Source: Pagrus major (taxonomy: Eukaryota; Chordata; Actinopteri; Spariformes; Sparidae). From it: DNA of 64,000 nt. The stretch spans positions 9,925,697 to 9,989,696 of the forward strand of contig NC_133230.1 in NCBI RefSeq assembly GCF_040436345.1, in the 5' to 3' direction. Shown here in pieces: positions 12,501 through 26,200 of the stretch; position 1 is the stretch's first letter, and each line of letters opens with the position of its first letter. A model generated the notes under the pieces. It searched no databases. It was not told the DNA's origin and saw nothing but the letters and a program-made list of their open reading frames with translations. Made by a program: the position numbers and the translations under genes.

Positions 12501-15500
12501 ATGAAAAATGGCCACTTTTTTCTTTAAAATATTCACCAAAAATACAAATTTCAACGGAATCCAATGGGAACTGCTCTCCCTCGTTCAGTCAGTAGAGGAC
12601 CACATTCGTGCCGAATTTCGAGTCATTCGGTCAAAAGACGACCGTAACCCTAACCCTAACCCTAACCCTAGCCCTAACCCTAACCCTAACCCTAACCCTA
12701 ACCCTAGCCCTAACCCTAACCCTAACCCTAACCCTAACCCTAGCCCCAGCCTTAAGGCAGTCTCATGAAACATTGTACCTTTTCACTAAAATATTCACCA
12801 AAAATACAAATTTCACCGGAATCCAATGGGAACTGCTGTGTCTCGTTCAGCCAGTATAGGACCACATTTGGGAGCGATTTCGAGTCAATCGGTCCAAAGA
12901 CCTGGAAGCTATTGAAAAAATGGGCTGAGGTTTTCATGAAAAATGGCCACTTTTTTCTTTAAAATATTCACCAAAAATACAAATTTCAACGGAATCCAAT
13001 GGGAACTGCTGTGTCTTGTTCAGCCAGTATAGGACCACATTTGGGAGCGATTTCGAGTCAATCGGTCCAAAGACCTGGAAGCTATTGAAAAAATGGGCTG
13101 AGGTTTTCATGAAAAATGGCCACTTTTTTCTTTAAAATATTCACCAAAAATACAAATTTCAACGGAATCCAATGGGAACTGCTCTCCCTCGTTCAGCCAG
13201 TAGAGGACCACATTCGTGCCGAATTTCGAGTCATTCGGTCAAAAGACGACCGTAACCCTAACCCTAACCCTAACCCTAGCCCTAACCCTAACCCTAACCC
13301 TAACCCTAGCCCCAGCCTTAAGGCAGTCTCATGAAACATTGTACCTTTTCACTAAAATATTCACCAAAAATACAAATTTCAACGGAATCCAATGGGAACT
13401 GCTCTCCCTCGTTCAGCCAGTATAGGACCACATTTGGGAGCGATTTCGAGTCAATCGGTCCAAAGACCTGGAAGCTATTGAAAAAATGGGCTGAGGTTTT
13501 CATGAAAAATGGCCACTTTTTTCTTTAAAATATTCACCAAAAATACAAATTTCAACGGAATCCAATGGGAACTGCTGTGTCTTGTTCAGCCAGTATAGGA
13601 CCACATTTGGGAGCGATTTCGAGTCAATCGGTCCAAAGACCTGGAAGCTATTGAAAAAATGGGCTGAGGTTTTCATGAAAAATGGCCACTTTTTTCTTTA
13701 AAATATTCACCAAAAATACAAATTTCAACGGAATCCAATGGGAACTGCTCTCCCTCGTTCAGCCAGTAGAGGACCACATTCGTGCCGAATTTCGAGTCAT
13801 TCGGTCAAAAGACGACCGTAACCCTAACCCTAACCCTAACCCTAGCCCTAACCCTAACCCTAACCCTAACCCTAACCCTAGCCCCAGCCTTAAGGCAGTC
13901 TCATGAAACATTGTACCTTTTCACTAAAATATTCACCAAAAATACAAATTTCACCGGAATCCAATGGGAACTGCTGTGTCTCGTTCAGCCAGTATAGGAC
14001 CACATTTGGGAGCGATTTCGAGTCAATCGGTCCAAAGACCTGGAAGCTATTGAAAAAATGGGCTGAGGTTTTCATGAAAAATGGTCACTTTTTTCTTTAA
14101 AATATTCACCAAAAATACAAATTTCACCGGAATCCAATGGGAACTGCTGTGTCTCGTTCAGCCAGTATAGGACCACATTTGGGAGCGATTTCGAGTCAAT
14201 CGGTCCAAAGACCTGGAAGCTATTGAAAAAATGGGCTGAGGTTTTCATGAAAAATGGCCACTTTTTTCTTTAAAATATTCACCAAAAATACAAATTTCAA
14301 CGGAATCCAATGGGAACTGCTCTCCCTCGTTCAGCCAGTAGAGGACCACATTCGTGCCGAATTTCGAGTCATTCGGTCAAAAGACGACCGTAACCCTAAC
14401 CCTAACCCTAACCCTAGCCCTAACCCTAACCCTAACCCTAACCCTAACCCTAGCCCCAGCCTTAAGGCAGTCTCATGAAACATTGTACCTTTTCACTAAA
14501 ATATTCACCAAAAATACAAATTTCACCGGAATCCAATGGGAACTGCTGTGTCTCGTTCAGCCAGTATAGGACCACATTTGGGAGTGATTTCGAGTCAATC
14601 GGTCCAAAGACCTGGAAGCTATTGAAAAAATGGGCTGAGGTTTTCATGAAAAATGGCCACTTTTTTCTTTAAAATATTCACCAAAAATACAAATTTCAAC
14701 GGAATCCAATGGGAACTGCTGTGTCTTGTTCAGCCAGTATAGGACCACATTTGGGAGCGATTTCGAGTCAATCGGTCCAAAGACCTGGAAGCTATTGAAA
14801 AAATGGGCTGAGGTTTTCATGAAAAATGGCCACTTTTTTCTTTAAAATATTCACCAAAAATACAAATTTCAACGGAATCCAATGGGAACTGCTCTCCCTC
14901 GTTCAGCCAGTAGAGGACCACATTCGTGCCGAATTTCGAGTCATTCGGTCAAAAGACGACCGTAACCCTAACCCTAACCCTAACCCTAGCCCTAACCCTA
15001 ACCCTAACCCTAACCCTAACCCTAGCCCCAGCCTTAAGGCAGTCTCATGAAACATTGTACCTTTTCACTAAAATATTCACCAAAAATACAAATTTCAACG
15101 GAATCCAATGGGAACTGCTCTCCCTCGTTCAGCCAGTATAGGACCACATTTGGGAGCGATTTCGAGTCAATCGGTCCAAAGACCTGGAAGCTATTGAAAA
15201 AATGGGCTGAGGTTTTCATGAAAAATGGCCACTTTTTTCTTTAAAATATTCACCAAAAATACAAATTTCAACGGAATCCAATGGGAACTGCTCTCCCTCG
15301 TTCAGCCAGTAGAGGACCACATTCGTGCCGAATTTCGAGTCATTCGGTCAAAAGACGACCGTAACCCTAACCCTAACCCTAACCCTAGCCCTAACCCTAA
15401 CCCTAACCCTAACCCTAACCCTAGCCCCAGCCTTAAGGCAGTCTCATGAAACATTGTACCTTTTCACTAAAATATTCACCAAAAATACAAATTTCACCGG

Positions 15501-17094
15501 AATCCAATGGGAACTGCTGTGTCTCGTTCAGCCAGTATAGGACCACATTTGGGAGCGATTTCGAGTCAATCGGTCCAAAGACCTGGAAGCTATTGAAAAA
15601 ATGGGCTGAGGTTTTCATGAAAAATGGCCACTTTTTTCTTTAAAATATTCACCAAAAATACAAATTTCAACGGAATCCAATGGGAACTGCTGTGTCTTGT
15701 TCAGCCAGTATAGGACCACATTTGGGAGCGATTTCGAGTCAATCGGTCCAAAGACCTGGAAGCTATTGAAAAAATGGGCTGAGGTTTTCATGAAAAATGG
15801 CCACTTTTTTCTTTAAAATATTCACCAAAAATACAAATTTCAACGGAATCCAATGGGAACTGCTCTCCCTCGTTCAGCCAGTAGAGGACCACATTCGTGC
15901 CGAATTTCGAGTCATTCGGTCAAAAGACGACCGTAACCCTAACCCTAACCCTAACCCTAGCCCTAACCCTAACCCTAACCCTAACCCTAACCCTAGCCCT
16001 AACCCTAACCCTAACCCTAACCCTAACCCTAGCCCCAGCCTTAAGGCAGTCTCATGAAACATTGTACCTTTTCACTAAAATATTCACCAAAAATACAAAT
16101 TTCACCGGAATCCAATGGGAACTGCTGTGTCTCGTTCAGCCAGTATAGGACCACATTTGGGAGCGATTTCGAGTCAATCGGTCCAAAGACCTGGAAGCTA
16201 TTGAAAAAATGGGCTGAGGTTTTCATGAAAAATGGCCACTTTTTTCTTTAAAATATTCACCAAAAATACAAATTTCAACGGAATCCAATGGGAACTGCTG
16301 TGTCTTGTTCAGCCAGTATAGGACCACATTTGGGAGCGATTTCGAGTCAATCGGTCCAAAGACCTGGAAGCTATTGAAAAAATGGGCTGAGGTTTTCATG
16401 AAAAATGGCCACTTTTTTCTTTAAAATATTCACCAAAAATACAAATTTCAACGGAATCCAATGGGAACTGCTCTCCCTCGTTCAGCCAGTAGAGGACCAC
16501 ATTCGTGCCGAATTTCGAGTCATTCGGTCAAAAGACGACCGTAACCCTAACCCTAACCCTAACCCTAGCCCTAACCCTAACCCTAGCCCCAGCCTTAAGG
16601 CAGTCTCATGAAACATTGTACCTTTTCACTAAAATATTCACCAAAAATACAAATTTCAACGGAATCCAATGGGAACTGCTCTCCCTCGTTCAGCCAGTAT
16701 AGGACCACATTTGGGAGCGATTTCGAGTCAATCGGTCCAAAGACCTGGAAGCTATTGAAAAAATGGGCTGAGGTTTTCATGAAAAATGGCCACTTTTTTC
16801 TTTAAAATATTCACCAAAAATACAAATTTCAACGGAATCCAATGGGAACTGCTGTGTCTTGTTCAGCCAGTATAGGACCACATTTGGGAGCGATTTCGAG
16901 TCAATCGGTCCAAAGACCTGGAAGCTATTGAAAAAATGGGCTGAGGTTTTCATGAAAAATGGCCACTTTTTTCTTTAAAATATTCACCAAAAATACAAAT
17001 TTCAACGGAATCCAATGGGAACTGCTCTCCCTCGTTCAGCCAGTAGAGGACCACATTCGTGCCGAATTTCGAGTCATTCGGTCAAAAGACGACC

Positions 17095-17235
17095 GTAACC
17101 CTAACCCTAACCCTAACCCTAGCCCTAACCCTAACCCTAACCCTAACCCTAACCCTAGCCCTAACCCTAACCCTAACCCTAACCCTAACCCTAGCCCTAA
17201 CCCTAACCCTAACCCTAACCCTAACCCTAGCCCCA
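17095..17235. repeat. Longest class of telomeric block
   Basis: This block carries three copies of the 36-bp module (five CCCTAA plus one CCCTAG) after the initial four hexamers. Blocks of the same size lie at 18305-18445 and 32553-32693. The shortest block is 16542-16590. The block near 2658-2709 is unusual in lacking the internal CCCTAG. Confidence 0.9.
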
Positions 17236-20200
17236 GCCTTAAGGCAGTCTCATGAAACATTGTACCTTTTCACTAAAATATTCACCAAAAATACAAATTT
17301 CACCGGAATCCAATGGGAACTGCTGTGTCTCGTTCAGCCAGTATAGGACCACATTTGGGAGCGATTTCGAGTCAATCGGTCCAAAGACCTGGAAGCTATT
17401 GAAAAAATGGGCTGAGGTTTTCATGAAAAATGGCCACTTTTTTCTTTAAAATATTCACCAAAAATACAAATTTCAACGGAATCCAATGGGAACTGCTGTG
17501 TCTTGTTCAGCCAGTATAGGACCACATTTGGGAGCGATTTCGAGTCAATCGGTCCAAAGACCTGGAAGCTATTGAAAAAATGGGCTGAGGTTTTCATGAA
17601 AAATGGCCACTTTTTTCTTTAAAATATTCACCAAAAATACAAATTTCAACGGAATCCAATGGGAACTGCTCTCCCTCGTTCAGCCAGTAGAGGACCACAT
17701 TCGTGCCGAATTTCGAGTCATTCGGTCAAAAGACGACCGTAACCCTAACCCTAACCCTAACCCTAGCCCTAACCCTAACCCTAACCCTAACCCTAGCCCC
17801 AGCCTTAAGGCAGTCTCATGAAACATTGTACCTTTTCACTAAAATATTCACCAAAAATACAAATTTCAACGGAATCCAATGGGAACTGCTCTCCCTCGTT
17901 CAGCCAGTATAGGACCACATTTGGGAGCGATTTCGAGTCAATCGGTCCAAAGACCTGGAAGCTATTGAAAAAATGGGCTGAGGTTTTCATGAAAAATGGC
18001 CACTTTTTTCTTTAAAATATTCACCAAAAATACAAATTTCAACGGAATCCAATGGGAACTGCTGTGTCTTGTTCAGCCAGTATAGGACCACATTTGGGAG
18101 CGATTTCGAGTCAATCGGTCCAAAGACCTGGAAGCTATTGAAAAAATGGGCTGAGGTTTTCATGAAAAATGGCCACTTTTTTCTTTAAAATATTCACCAA
18201 AAATACAAATTTCAACGGAATCCAATGGGAACTGCTCTCCCTCGTTCAGCCAGTAGAGGACCACATTCGTGCCGAATTTCGAGTCATTCGGTCAAAAGAC
18301 GACCGTAACCCTAACCCTAACCCTAACCCTAGCCCTAACCCTAACCCTAACCCTAACCCTAACCCTAGCCCTAACCCTAACCCTAACCCTAACCCTAACC
18401 CTAGCCCTAACCCTAACCCTAACCCTAACCCTAACCCTAGCCCCAGCCTTAAGGCAGTCTCATGAAACATTGTACCTTTTCACTAAAATATTCACCAAAA
18501 ATACAAATTTCACCGGAATCCAATGGGAACTGCTGTGTCTCGTTCAGCCAGTATAGGACCACATTTGGGAGCGATTTCGAGTCAATCGGTCCAAAGACCT
18601 GGAAGCTATTGAAAAAATGGCCTGAGGTTTTCATGAAAAATGGCCACTTTTTTCTTTAAAATATTCACCAAAAATACAAATTTCAACGGAATCCAATGGG
18701 AACTGCTGTGTCTTGTTCAGCCAGTATAGGACCACATTTGGGAGCGATTTCGAGTCAATCGGTCCAAAGACCTGGAAGCTATTGAAAAAATGGGCTGAGG
18801 TTTTCATGAAAAATGGCCACTTTTTTCTTTAAAATATTCACCAAAAATACAAATTTCAACGGAATCCAATGGGAACTGCTCTCCCTCGTTCAGCCAGTAG
18901 AGGACCACATTCGTGCCGAATTTCGAGTCATTCGGTCAAAAGACGACCGTAACCCTAACCCTAACCCTAACCCTAGCCCTAACCCTAACCCTAACCCTAA
19001 CCCTAACCCTAGCCCCAGCCTTAAGGCAGTCTCATGAAACATTGTACCTTTTCACTAAAATATTCACCAAAAATACAAATTTCACCGGAATCCAATGGGA
19101 ACTGCTGTGTCTCGTTCAGCCAGTATAGGACCACATTTGGGAGCGATTTCGAGTCAATCGGTCCAAAGACCTGGAAGCTATTGAAAAAATGGGCTGAGGT
19201 TTTCATGAAAAATGGCCACTTTTTTCTTTAAAATATTCACCAAAAATACAAATTTCAACGGAATCCAATGGGAACTGCTCTCCCTCGTTCAGCCAGTAGA
19301 GGACCACATTCGTGCCGAATTTCGAGTCATTCGGTCAAAAGACGACCGTAACCCTAACCCTAACCCTAACCCTAGCCCTAACCCTAACCCTAACCCTAAC
19401 CCTAACCCTAGCCCCAGCCTTAAGGCAGTCTCATGAAACATTGTACCTTTTCACTAAAATATTCACCAAAAATACAAATTTCACCGGAATCCAATGGGAA
19501 CTGCTGTGTCTCGTTCAGCCAGTATAGGACCACATTTGGGAGCGATTTCGAGTCAATCGGTCCAAAGACCTGGAAGCTATTGAAAAAATGGGCTGAGGTT
19601 TTCATGAAAAATGGTCACTTTTTTCTTTAAAATATTCACCAAAAATACAAATTTCACCGGAATCCAATGGGAACTGCTGTGTCTCGTTCAGCCAGTATAG
19701 GACCACATTTGGGAGCGATTTCGAGTCAATCGGTCCAAAGACCTGGAAGCTATTGAAAAAATGGGCTGAGGTTTTCATGAAAAATGGCCACTTTTTTCTT
19801 TAAAATATTCACCAAAAATACAAATTTCAACGGAATCCAATGGGAACTGCTCTCCCTCGTTCAGCCAGTAGAGGACCACATTCGTGCCGAATTTCGAGTC
19901 ATTCGGTCAAAAGACGACCGTAACCCTAACCCTAACCCTAACCCTAGCCCTAACCCTAACCCTAACCCTAACCCTAACCCTAGCCCCAGCCTTAAGGCAG
20001 TCTCATGAAACATTGTACCTTTTCACTAAAATATTCACCAAAAATACAAATTTCACCGGAATCCAATGGGAACTGCTGTGTCTCGTTCAGCCAGTATAGG
20101 ACCACATTTGGGAGCGATTTCGAGTCAATCGGTCCAAAGACCTGGAAGCTATTGAAAAAATGGGCTGAGGTTTTCATGAAAAATGGCCACTTTTTTCTTT

Positions 20201-23200
20201 AAAATATTCACCAAAAATACAAATTTCAACGGAATCCAATGGGAACTGCTGTGTCTTGTTCAGCCAGTATAGGACCACATTTGGGAGCGATTTCGAGTCA
20301 ATCGGTCCAAAGACCTGGAAGCTATTGAAAAAATGGGCTGAGGTTTTCATGAAAAATGGCCACTTTTTTCTTTAAAATATTCACCAAAAATACAAATTTC
20401 AACGGAATCCAATGGGAACTGCTCTCCCTCGTTCAGCCAGTAGAGGACCACATTCGTGCCGAATTTCGAGTCATTCGGTCAAAAGACGACCGTAACCCTA
20501 ACCCTAACCCTAACCCTAGCCCTAACCCTAACCCTAACCCTAACCCTAACCCTAGCCCTAACCCTAACCCTAACCCTAACCCTAACCCTAGCCCCAGCCT
20601 TAAGGCAGTCTCATGAAACATTGTACCTTTTCACTAAAATATTCACCAAAAATACAAATTTCACCGGAATCCAATGGGAACTGCTGTGTCTCGTTCAGCC
20701 AGTATAGGACCACATTTGGGAGCGATTTCGAGTCAATCGGTCCAAAGACCTGGAAGCTATTGAAAAAATGGGCTGAGGTTTTCATGAAAAATGGCCACTT
20801 TTTTCTTTAAAATATTCACCAAAAATACAAATTTCAACGGAATCCAATGGGAACTGCTGTGTCTTGTTCAGCCAGTATAGGACCACATTTGGGAGCGATT
20901 TCGAGTCAATCGGTCCAAAGACCTGGAAGCTATTGAAAAAATGGGCTGAGGTTTTCATGAAAAATGGCCACTTTTTTCTTTAAAATATTCACCAAAAATA
21001 CAAATTTCAACGGAATCCAATGGGAACTGCTCTCCCTCGTTCAGCCAGTAGAGGACCACATTCGTGCCGAATTTCGAGTCATTCGGTCAAAAGACGACCG
21101 TAACCCTAACCCTAACCCTAACCCTAGCCCTAACCCTAACCCTAACCCTAACCCTAACCCTAGCCCCAGCCTTAAGGCAGTCTCATGAAACATTGTACCT
21201 TTTCACTAAAATATTCACCAAAAATACAAATTTCACCGGAATCCAATGGGAACTGCTGTGTCTCGTTCAGCCAGTATAGGACCACATTTGGGAGCGATTT
21301 CGAGTCAATCGGTCCAAAGACCTGGAAGCTATTGAAAAAATGGGCTGAGGTTTTCATGAAAAATGGCCACTTTTTTCTTTAAAATATTCACCAAAAATAC
21401 AAATTTCAACGGAATCCAATGGGAACTGCTCTCCCTCGTTCAGCCAGTAGAGGACCACATTCGTGCCGAATTTCGAGTCATTCGGTCAAAAGACGACCGT
21501 AACCCTAACCCTAACCCTAACCCTAGCCCTAACCCTAACCCTAACCCTAACCCTAGCCCCAGCCTTAAGGCAGTCTCATGAAACATTGTACCTTTTCACT
21601 AAAATATTCACCAAAAATACAAATTTCACCGGAATCCAATGGGAACTGCTGTGTCTCGTTCAGCCAGTATAGGACCACATTTGGGAGCGATTTCGAGTCA
21701 ATCGGTCCAAAGACCTGGAAGCTATTGAAAAAATGGGCTGAGGTTTTCATGAAAAATGGCCACTTTTTTCTTTAAAATATTCACCAAAAATACAAATTTC
21801 AACGGAATCCAATGGGAACTGCTGTGTCTTGTTCAGCCAGTATAGGACCACATTTGGGAGCGATTTCGAGTCAATCGGTCCAAAGACCTGGAAGCTATTG
21901 AAAAAATGGGCTGAGGTTTTCATGAAAAATGGCCACTTTTTTCTTTAAAATATTCACCAAAAATACAAATTTCAACGGAATCCAATGGGAACTGCTCTCC
22001 CTCGTTCAGTCAGTAGAGGACCACATTCGTGCCGAATTTCGAGTCATTCGGTCAAAAGACGACCGTAACCCTAACCCTAACCCTAACCCTAGCCCTAACC
22101 CTAACCCTAACCCTAACCCTAACCCTAGCCCTAACCCTAACCCTAACCCTAACCCTAACCCTAGCCCCAGCCTTAAGGCAGTCTCATGAAACATTGTACC
22201 TTTTCACTAAAATATTCACCAAAAATACAAATTTCACCGGAATCCAATGGGAACTGCTGTGTCTCGTTCAGCCAGTATAGGACCACATTTGGGAGCGATT
22301 TCGAGTCAATCGGTCCAAAGACCTGGAAGCTATTGAAAAAATGGGCTGAGGTTTTCATGAAAAATGGCCACTTTTTTCTTTAAAATATTCACCAAAAATA
22401 CAAATTTCAACGGAATCCAATGGGAACTGCTGTGTCTTGTTCAGCCAGTATAGGACCACATTTGGGAGCGATTTCGAGTCAATCGGTCCAAAGACCTGGA
22501 AGCTATTGAAAAAATGGGCTGAGGTTTTCATGAAAAATGGCCACTTTTTTCTTTAAAATATTCACCAAAAATACAAATTTCAACGGAATCCAATGGGAAC
22601 TGCTCTCCCTCGTTCAGCCAGTAGAGGACCACATTCGTGCCGAATTTCGAGTCATTCGGTCAAAAGACGACCGTAACCCTAACCCTAACCCTAACCCTAG
22701 CCCTAACCCTAACCCTAACCCTAACCCTAGCCCCAGCCTTAAGGCAGTCTCATGAAACATTGTACCTTTTCACTAAAATATTCACCAAAAATACAAATTT
22801 CAACGGAATCCAATGGGAACTGCTCTCCCTCGTTCAGCCAGTATAGGACCACATTTGGGAGCGATTTCGAGTCAATCGGTCCAAAGACCTGGAAGCTATT
22901 GAAAAAATGGGCTGAGGTTTTCATGAAAAATGGCCACTTTTTTCTTTAAAATATTCACCAAAAATACAAATTTCAACGGAATCCAATGGGAACTGCTGTG
23001 TCTTGTTCAGCCAGTATAGGACCACATTTGAGAGCGATTTCGAGTCAATCGGTCCAAAGACCTGGAAGCTATTGAAAAAATGGGCTGAGGTTTTCATGAA
23101 AAATGGCCACTTTTTTCTTTAAAATATTCACCAAAAATACAAATTTCAACGGAATCCAATGGGAACTGCTCTCCCTCGTTCAGCCAGTAGAGGACCACAT

Positions 23201-26200
23201 TCGTGCCGAATTTCGAGTCATTCGGTCAAAAGACGACCGTAACCCTAACCCTAACCCTAACCCTAGCCCTAACCCTAACCCTAACCCTAACCCTAACCCT
23301 AACCCTAACCCTAGCCCTAACCCTAACCCTAACCCTAACCCTAACCCTAGCCCCAGCCTTAAGGCAGTCTCATGAAACATTGTACCTTTTCACTAAAATA
23401 TTCACCAAAAATACAAATTTCACCGGAATCCAATGGGAACTGCTGTGTCTCGTTCAGCCAGTATAGGACCACATTTGGGAGCGATTTCGAGTCAATCGGT
23501 CCAAAGACCTGGAAGCTATTGAAAAAATGGGCTGAGGTTTTCATGAAAAATGGTCACTTTTTTCTTTAAAATATTCACCAAAAATACAAATTTCACCAGA
23601 ATCCAATGGGAACTGCTGTGTCTCGTTCAGCCAGTATAGGACCACATTTGGGAGCGATTTCGAGTCAATCGGTCCAAAGACCTGGAAGCTATTGAAAAAA
23701 TGGGCTGAGGTTTTCATGAAAAATGGCCACTTTTTTCTTTAAAATATTCACCAAAAATACAAATTTCAACGGAATCCAATGGGAACTGCTGTGTCTTGTT
23801 CAGCCAGTATAGGACCACATTTGGGAGCGATTTCGAGTCAATCGGTCCAAAGACCTGGAAGCTATTGAAAAAATGGGCTGAGGTTTTCATGAAAAATGGC
23901 CACTTTTTTCTTTAAAATATTCACCAAAAATACAAATTTCAACGGAATCCAATGGGAACTGCTCTCCCTCGTTCAGCCAGTAGAGGACCACATTCGTGCC
24001 GAATTTCGAGTCATTCGGTCAAAAGACGACCGTAACCCTAACCCTAACCCTAACCCTAGCCCTAACCCTAACCCTAACCCTAACCCTAACCCTAGCCCCA
24101 GCCTTAAGGCAGTCTCATGAAACATTGTACCTTTTCACTAAAATATTCACCAAAAATACAAATTTCACCGGAATCCAATGGGAACTGCTGTGTCTCGTTC
24201 AGCCAGTATAGGACCACATTTGGGAGCGATTTCGAGTCAATCGGTCCAAAGACCTGGAAGCTATTGAAAAAATGGGCTGAGGTTTTCATGAAAAATGGCC
24301 ACTTTTTTCTTTAAAATATTCACCAAAAATACAAATTTCAACGGAATCCAATGGGAACTGCTGTGTCTTGTTCAGCCAGTATAGGACCACATTTGGGAGC
24401 GATTTCGAGTCAATCGGTCCAAAGACCTGGAAGCTATTGAAAAAATGGGCTGAGGTTTTCATGAAAAATGGCCACTTTTTTCTTTAAAATATTCACCAAA
24501 AATACAAATTTCAACGGAATCCAATGGGAACTGCTCTCCCTCGTTCAGCCAGTAGAGGACCACATTCGTGCCGAATTTCGAGTCATTCGGTCAAAAGACG
24601 ACCGTAACCCTAACCCTAACCCTAACCCTAGCCCTAACCCTAACCCTAACCCTAACCCTAACCCTAACCCTAGCCCCAGCCTTAAGGCAGTCTCATGAAA
24701 CATTGTACCTTTTCACTAAAATATTCACCAAAAATACAAATTTCAACGGAATCCAATGGGAACTGCTCTCCCTCGTTCAGCCAGTATAGGACCACATTTG
24801 GGAGCGATTTCGAGTCAATCGGTCCAAAGACCTGGAAGCTATTGAAAAAATGGGCTGAGGTTTTCATGAAAAATGGCCACTTTTTTCTTTAAAATATTCA
24901 CCAAAAATACAAATTTCAACGGAATCCAATGGGAACTGCTCTCCCTCGTTCAGCCAGTAGAGGACCACATTCGTGCCGAATTTCGAGTCATTCGGTCAAA
25001 AGACGACCGTAACCCTAACCCTAACCCTAACCCTAGCCCTAACCCTAACCCTAACCCTAACCCTAACCCTAGCCCCAGCCTTAAGGCAGTCTCATGAAAC
25101 ATTGTACCTTTTCACTAAAATATTCACCAAAAATACAAATTTCACCGGAATCCAATGGGAACTGCTGTGTCTCGTTCAGCCAGTATAGGACCACATTTGG
25201 GAGCGATTTCGAGTCAATCGGTCCAAAGACCTGGAAGCTATTGAAAAAATGGCCTGAGGTTTTCATGAAAAATGGCCACTTTTTTCTTTAAAATATTCAC
25301 CAAAAATACAAATTTCAACGGAATCCAATGGGAACTGCTGTGTCTTGTTCAGCCAGTATAGGACCACATTTGGGAGCGATTTCGAGTCAATCGGTCCAAA
25401 GACCTGGAAGCTATTGAAAAAATGGGCTGAGGTTTTCATGAAAAATGGCCACTTTTTTCTTTAAAATATTCACCAAAAATACAAATTTCAACGGAATCCA
25501 ATGGGAACTGCTCTCCCTCGTTCAGCCAGTAGAGGACCACATTCGTGCCGAATTTCGAGTCATTCGGTCAAAAGACGACCGTAACCCTAACCCTAACCCT
25601 AACCCTAGCCCTAACCCTAACCCTAACCCTAACCCTAACCCTAGCCCCAGCCTTAAGGCAGTCTCATGAAACATTGTACCTTTTCACTAAAATATTCACC
25701 AAAAATACAAATTTCAACGGAATCCAATGGGAACTGCTCTCCCTCGTTCAGCCAGTATAGGACCACATTTGGGAGCGATTTCGAGTCAATCGGTCCAAAG
25801 ACCTGGAAGCTATTGAAAAAATGGGCTGAGGTTTTCATGAAAAATGGCCACTTTTTTCTTTAAAATATTCACCAAAAATACAAATTTCAACGGAATCCAA
25901 TGGGAACTGCTCTCCCTCGTTCAGCCAGTAGAGGACCACATTCGTGCCGAATTTCGAGTCATTCGGTCAAAAGACGACCGTAACCCTAACCCTAACCCTA
26001 ACCCTAGCCCTAACCCTAACCCTAACCCTAACCCTAACCCTAGCCCCAGCCTTAAGGCAGTCTCATGAAACATTGTACCTTTTCACTAAAATATTCACCA
26101 AAAATACAAATTTCACCGGAATCCAATGGGAACTGCTGTGTCTCGTTCAGCCAGTATAGGACCACATTTGGGAGCGATTTCGAGTCAATCGGTCCAAAGA

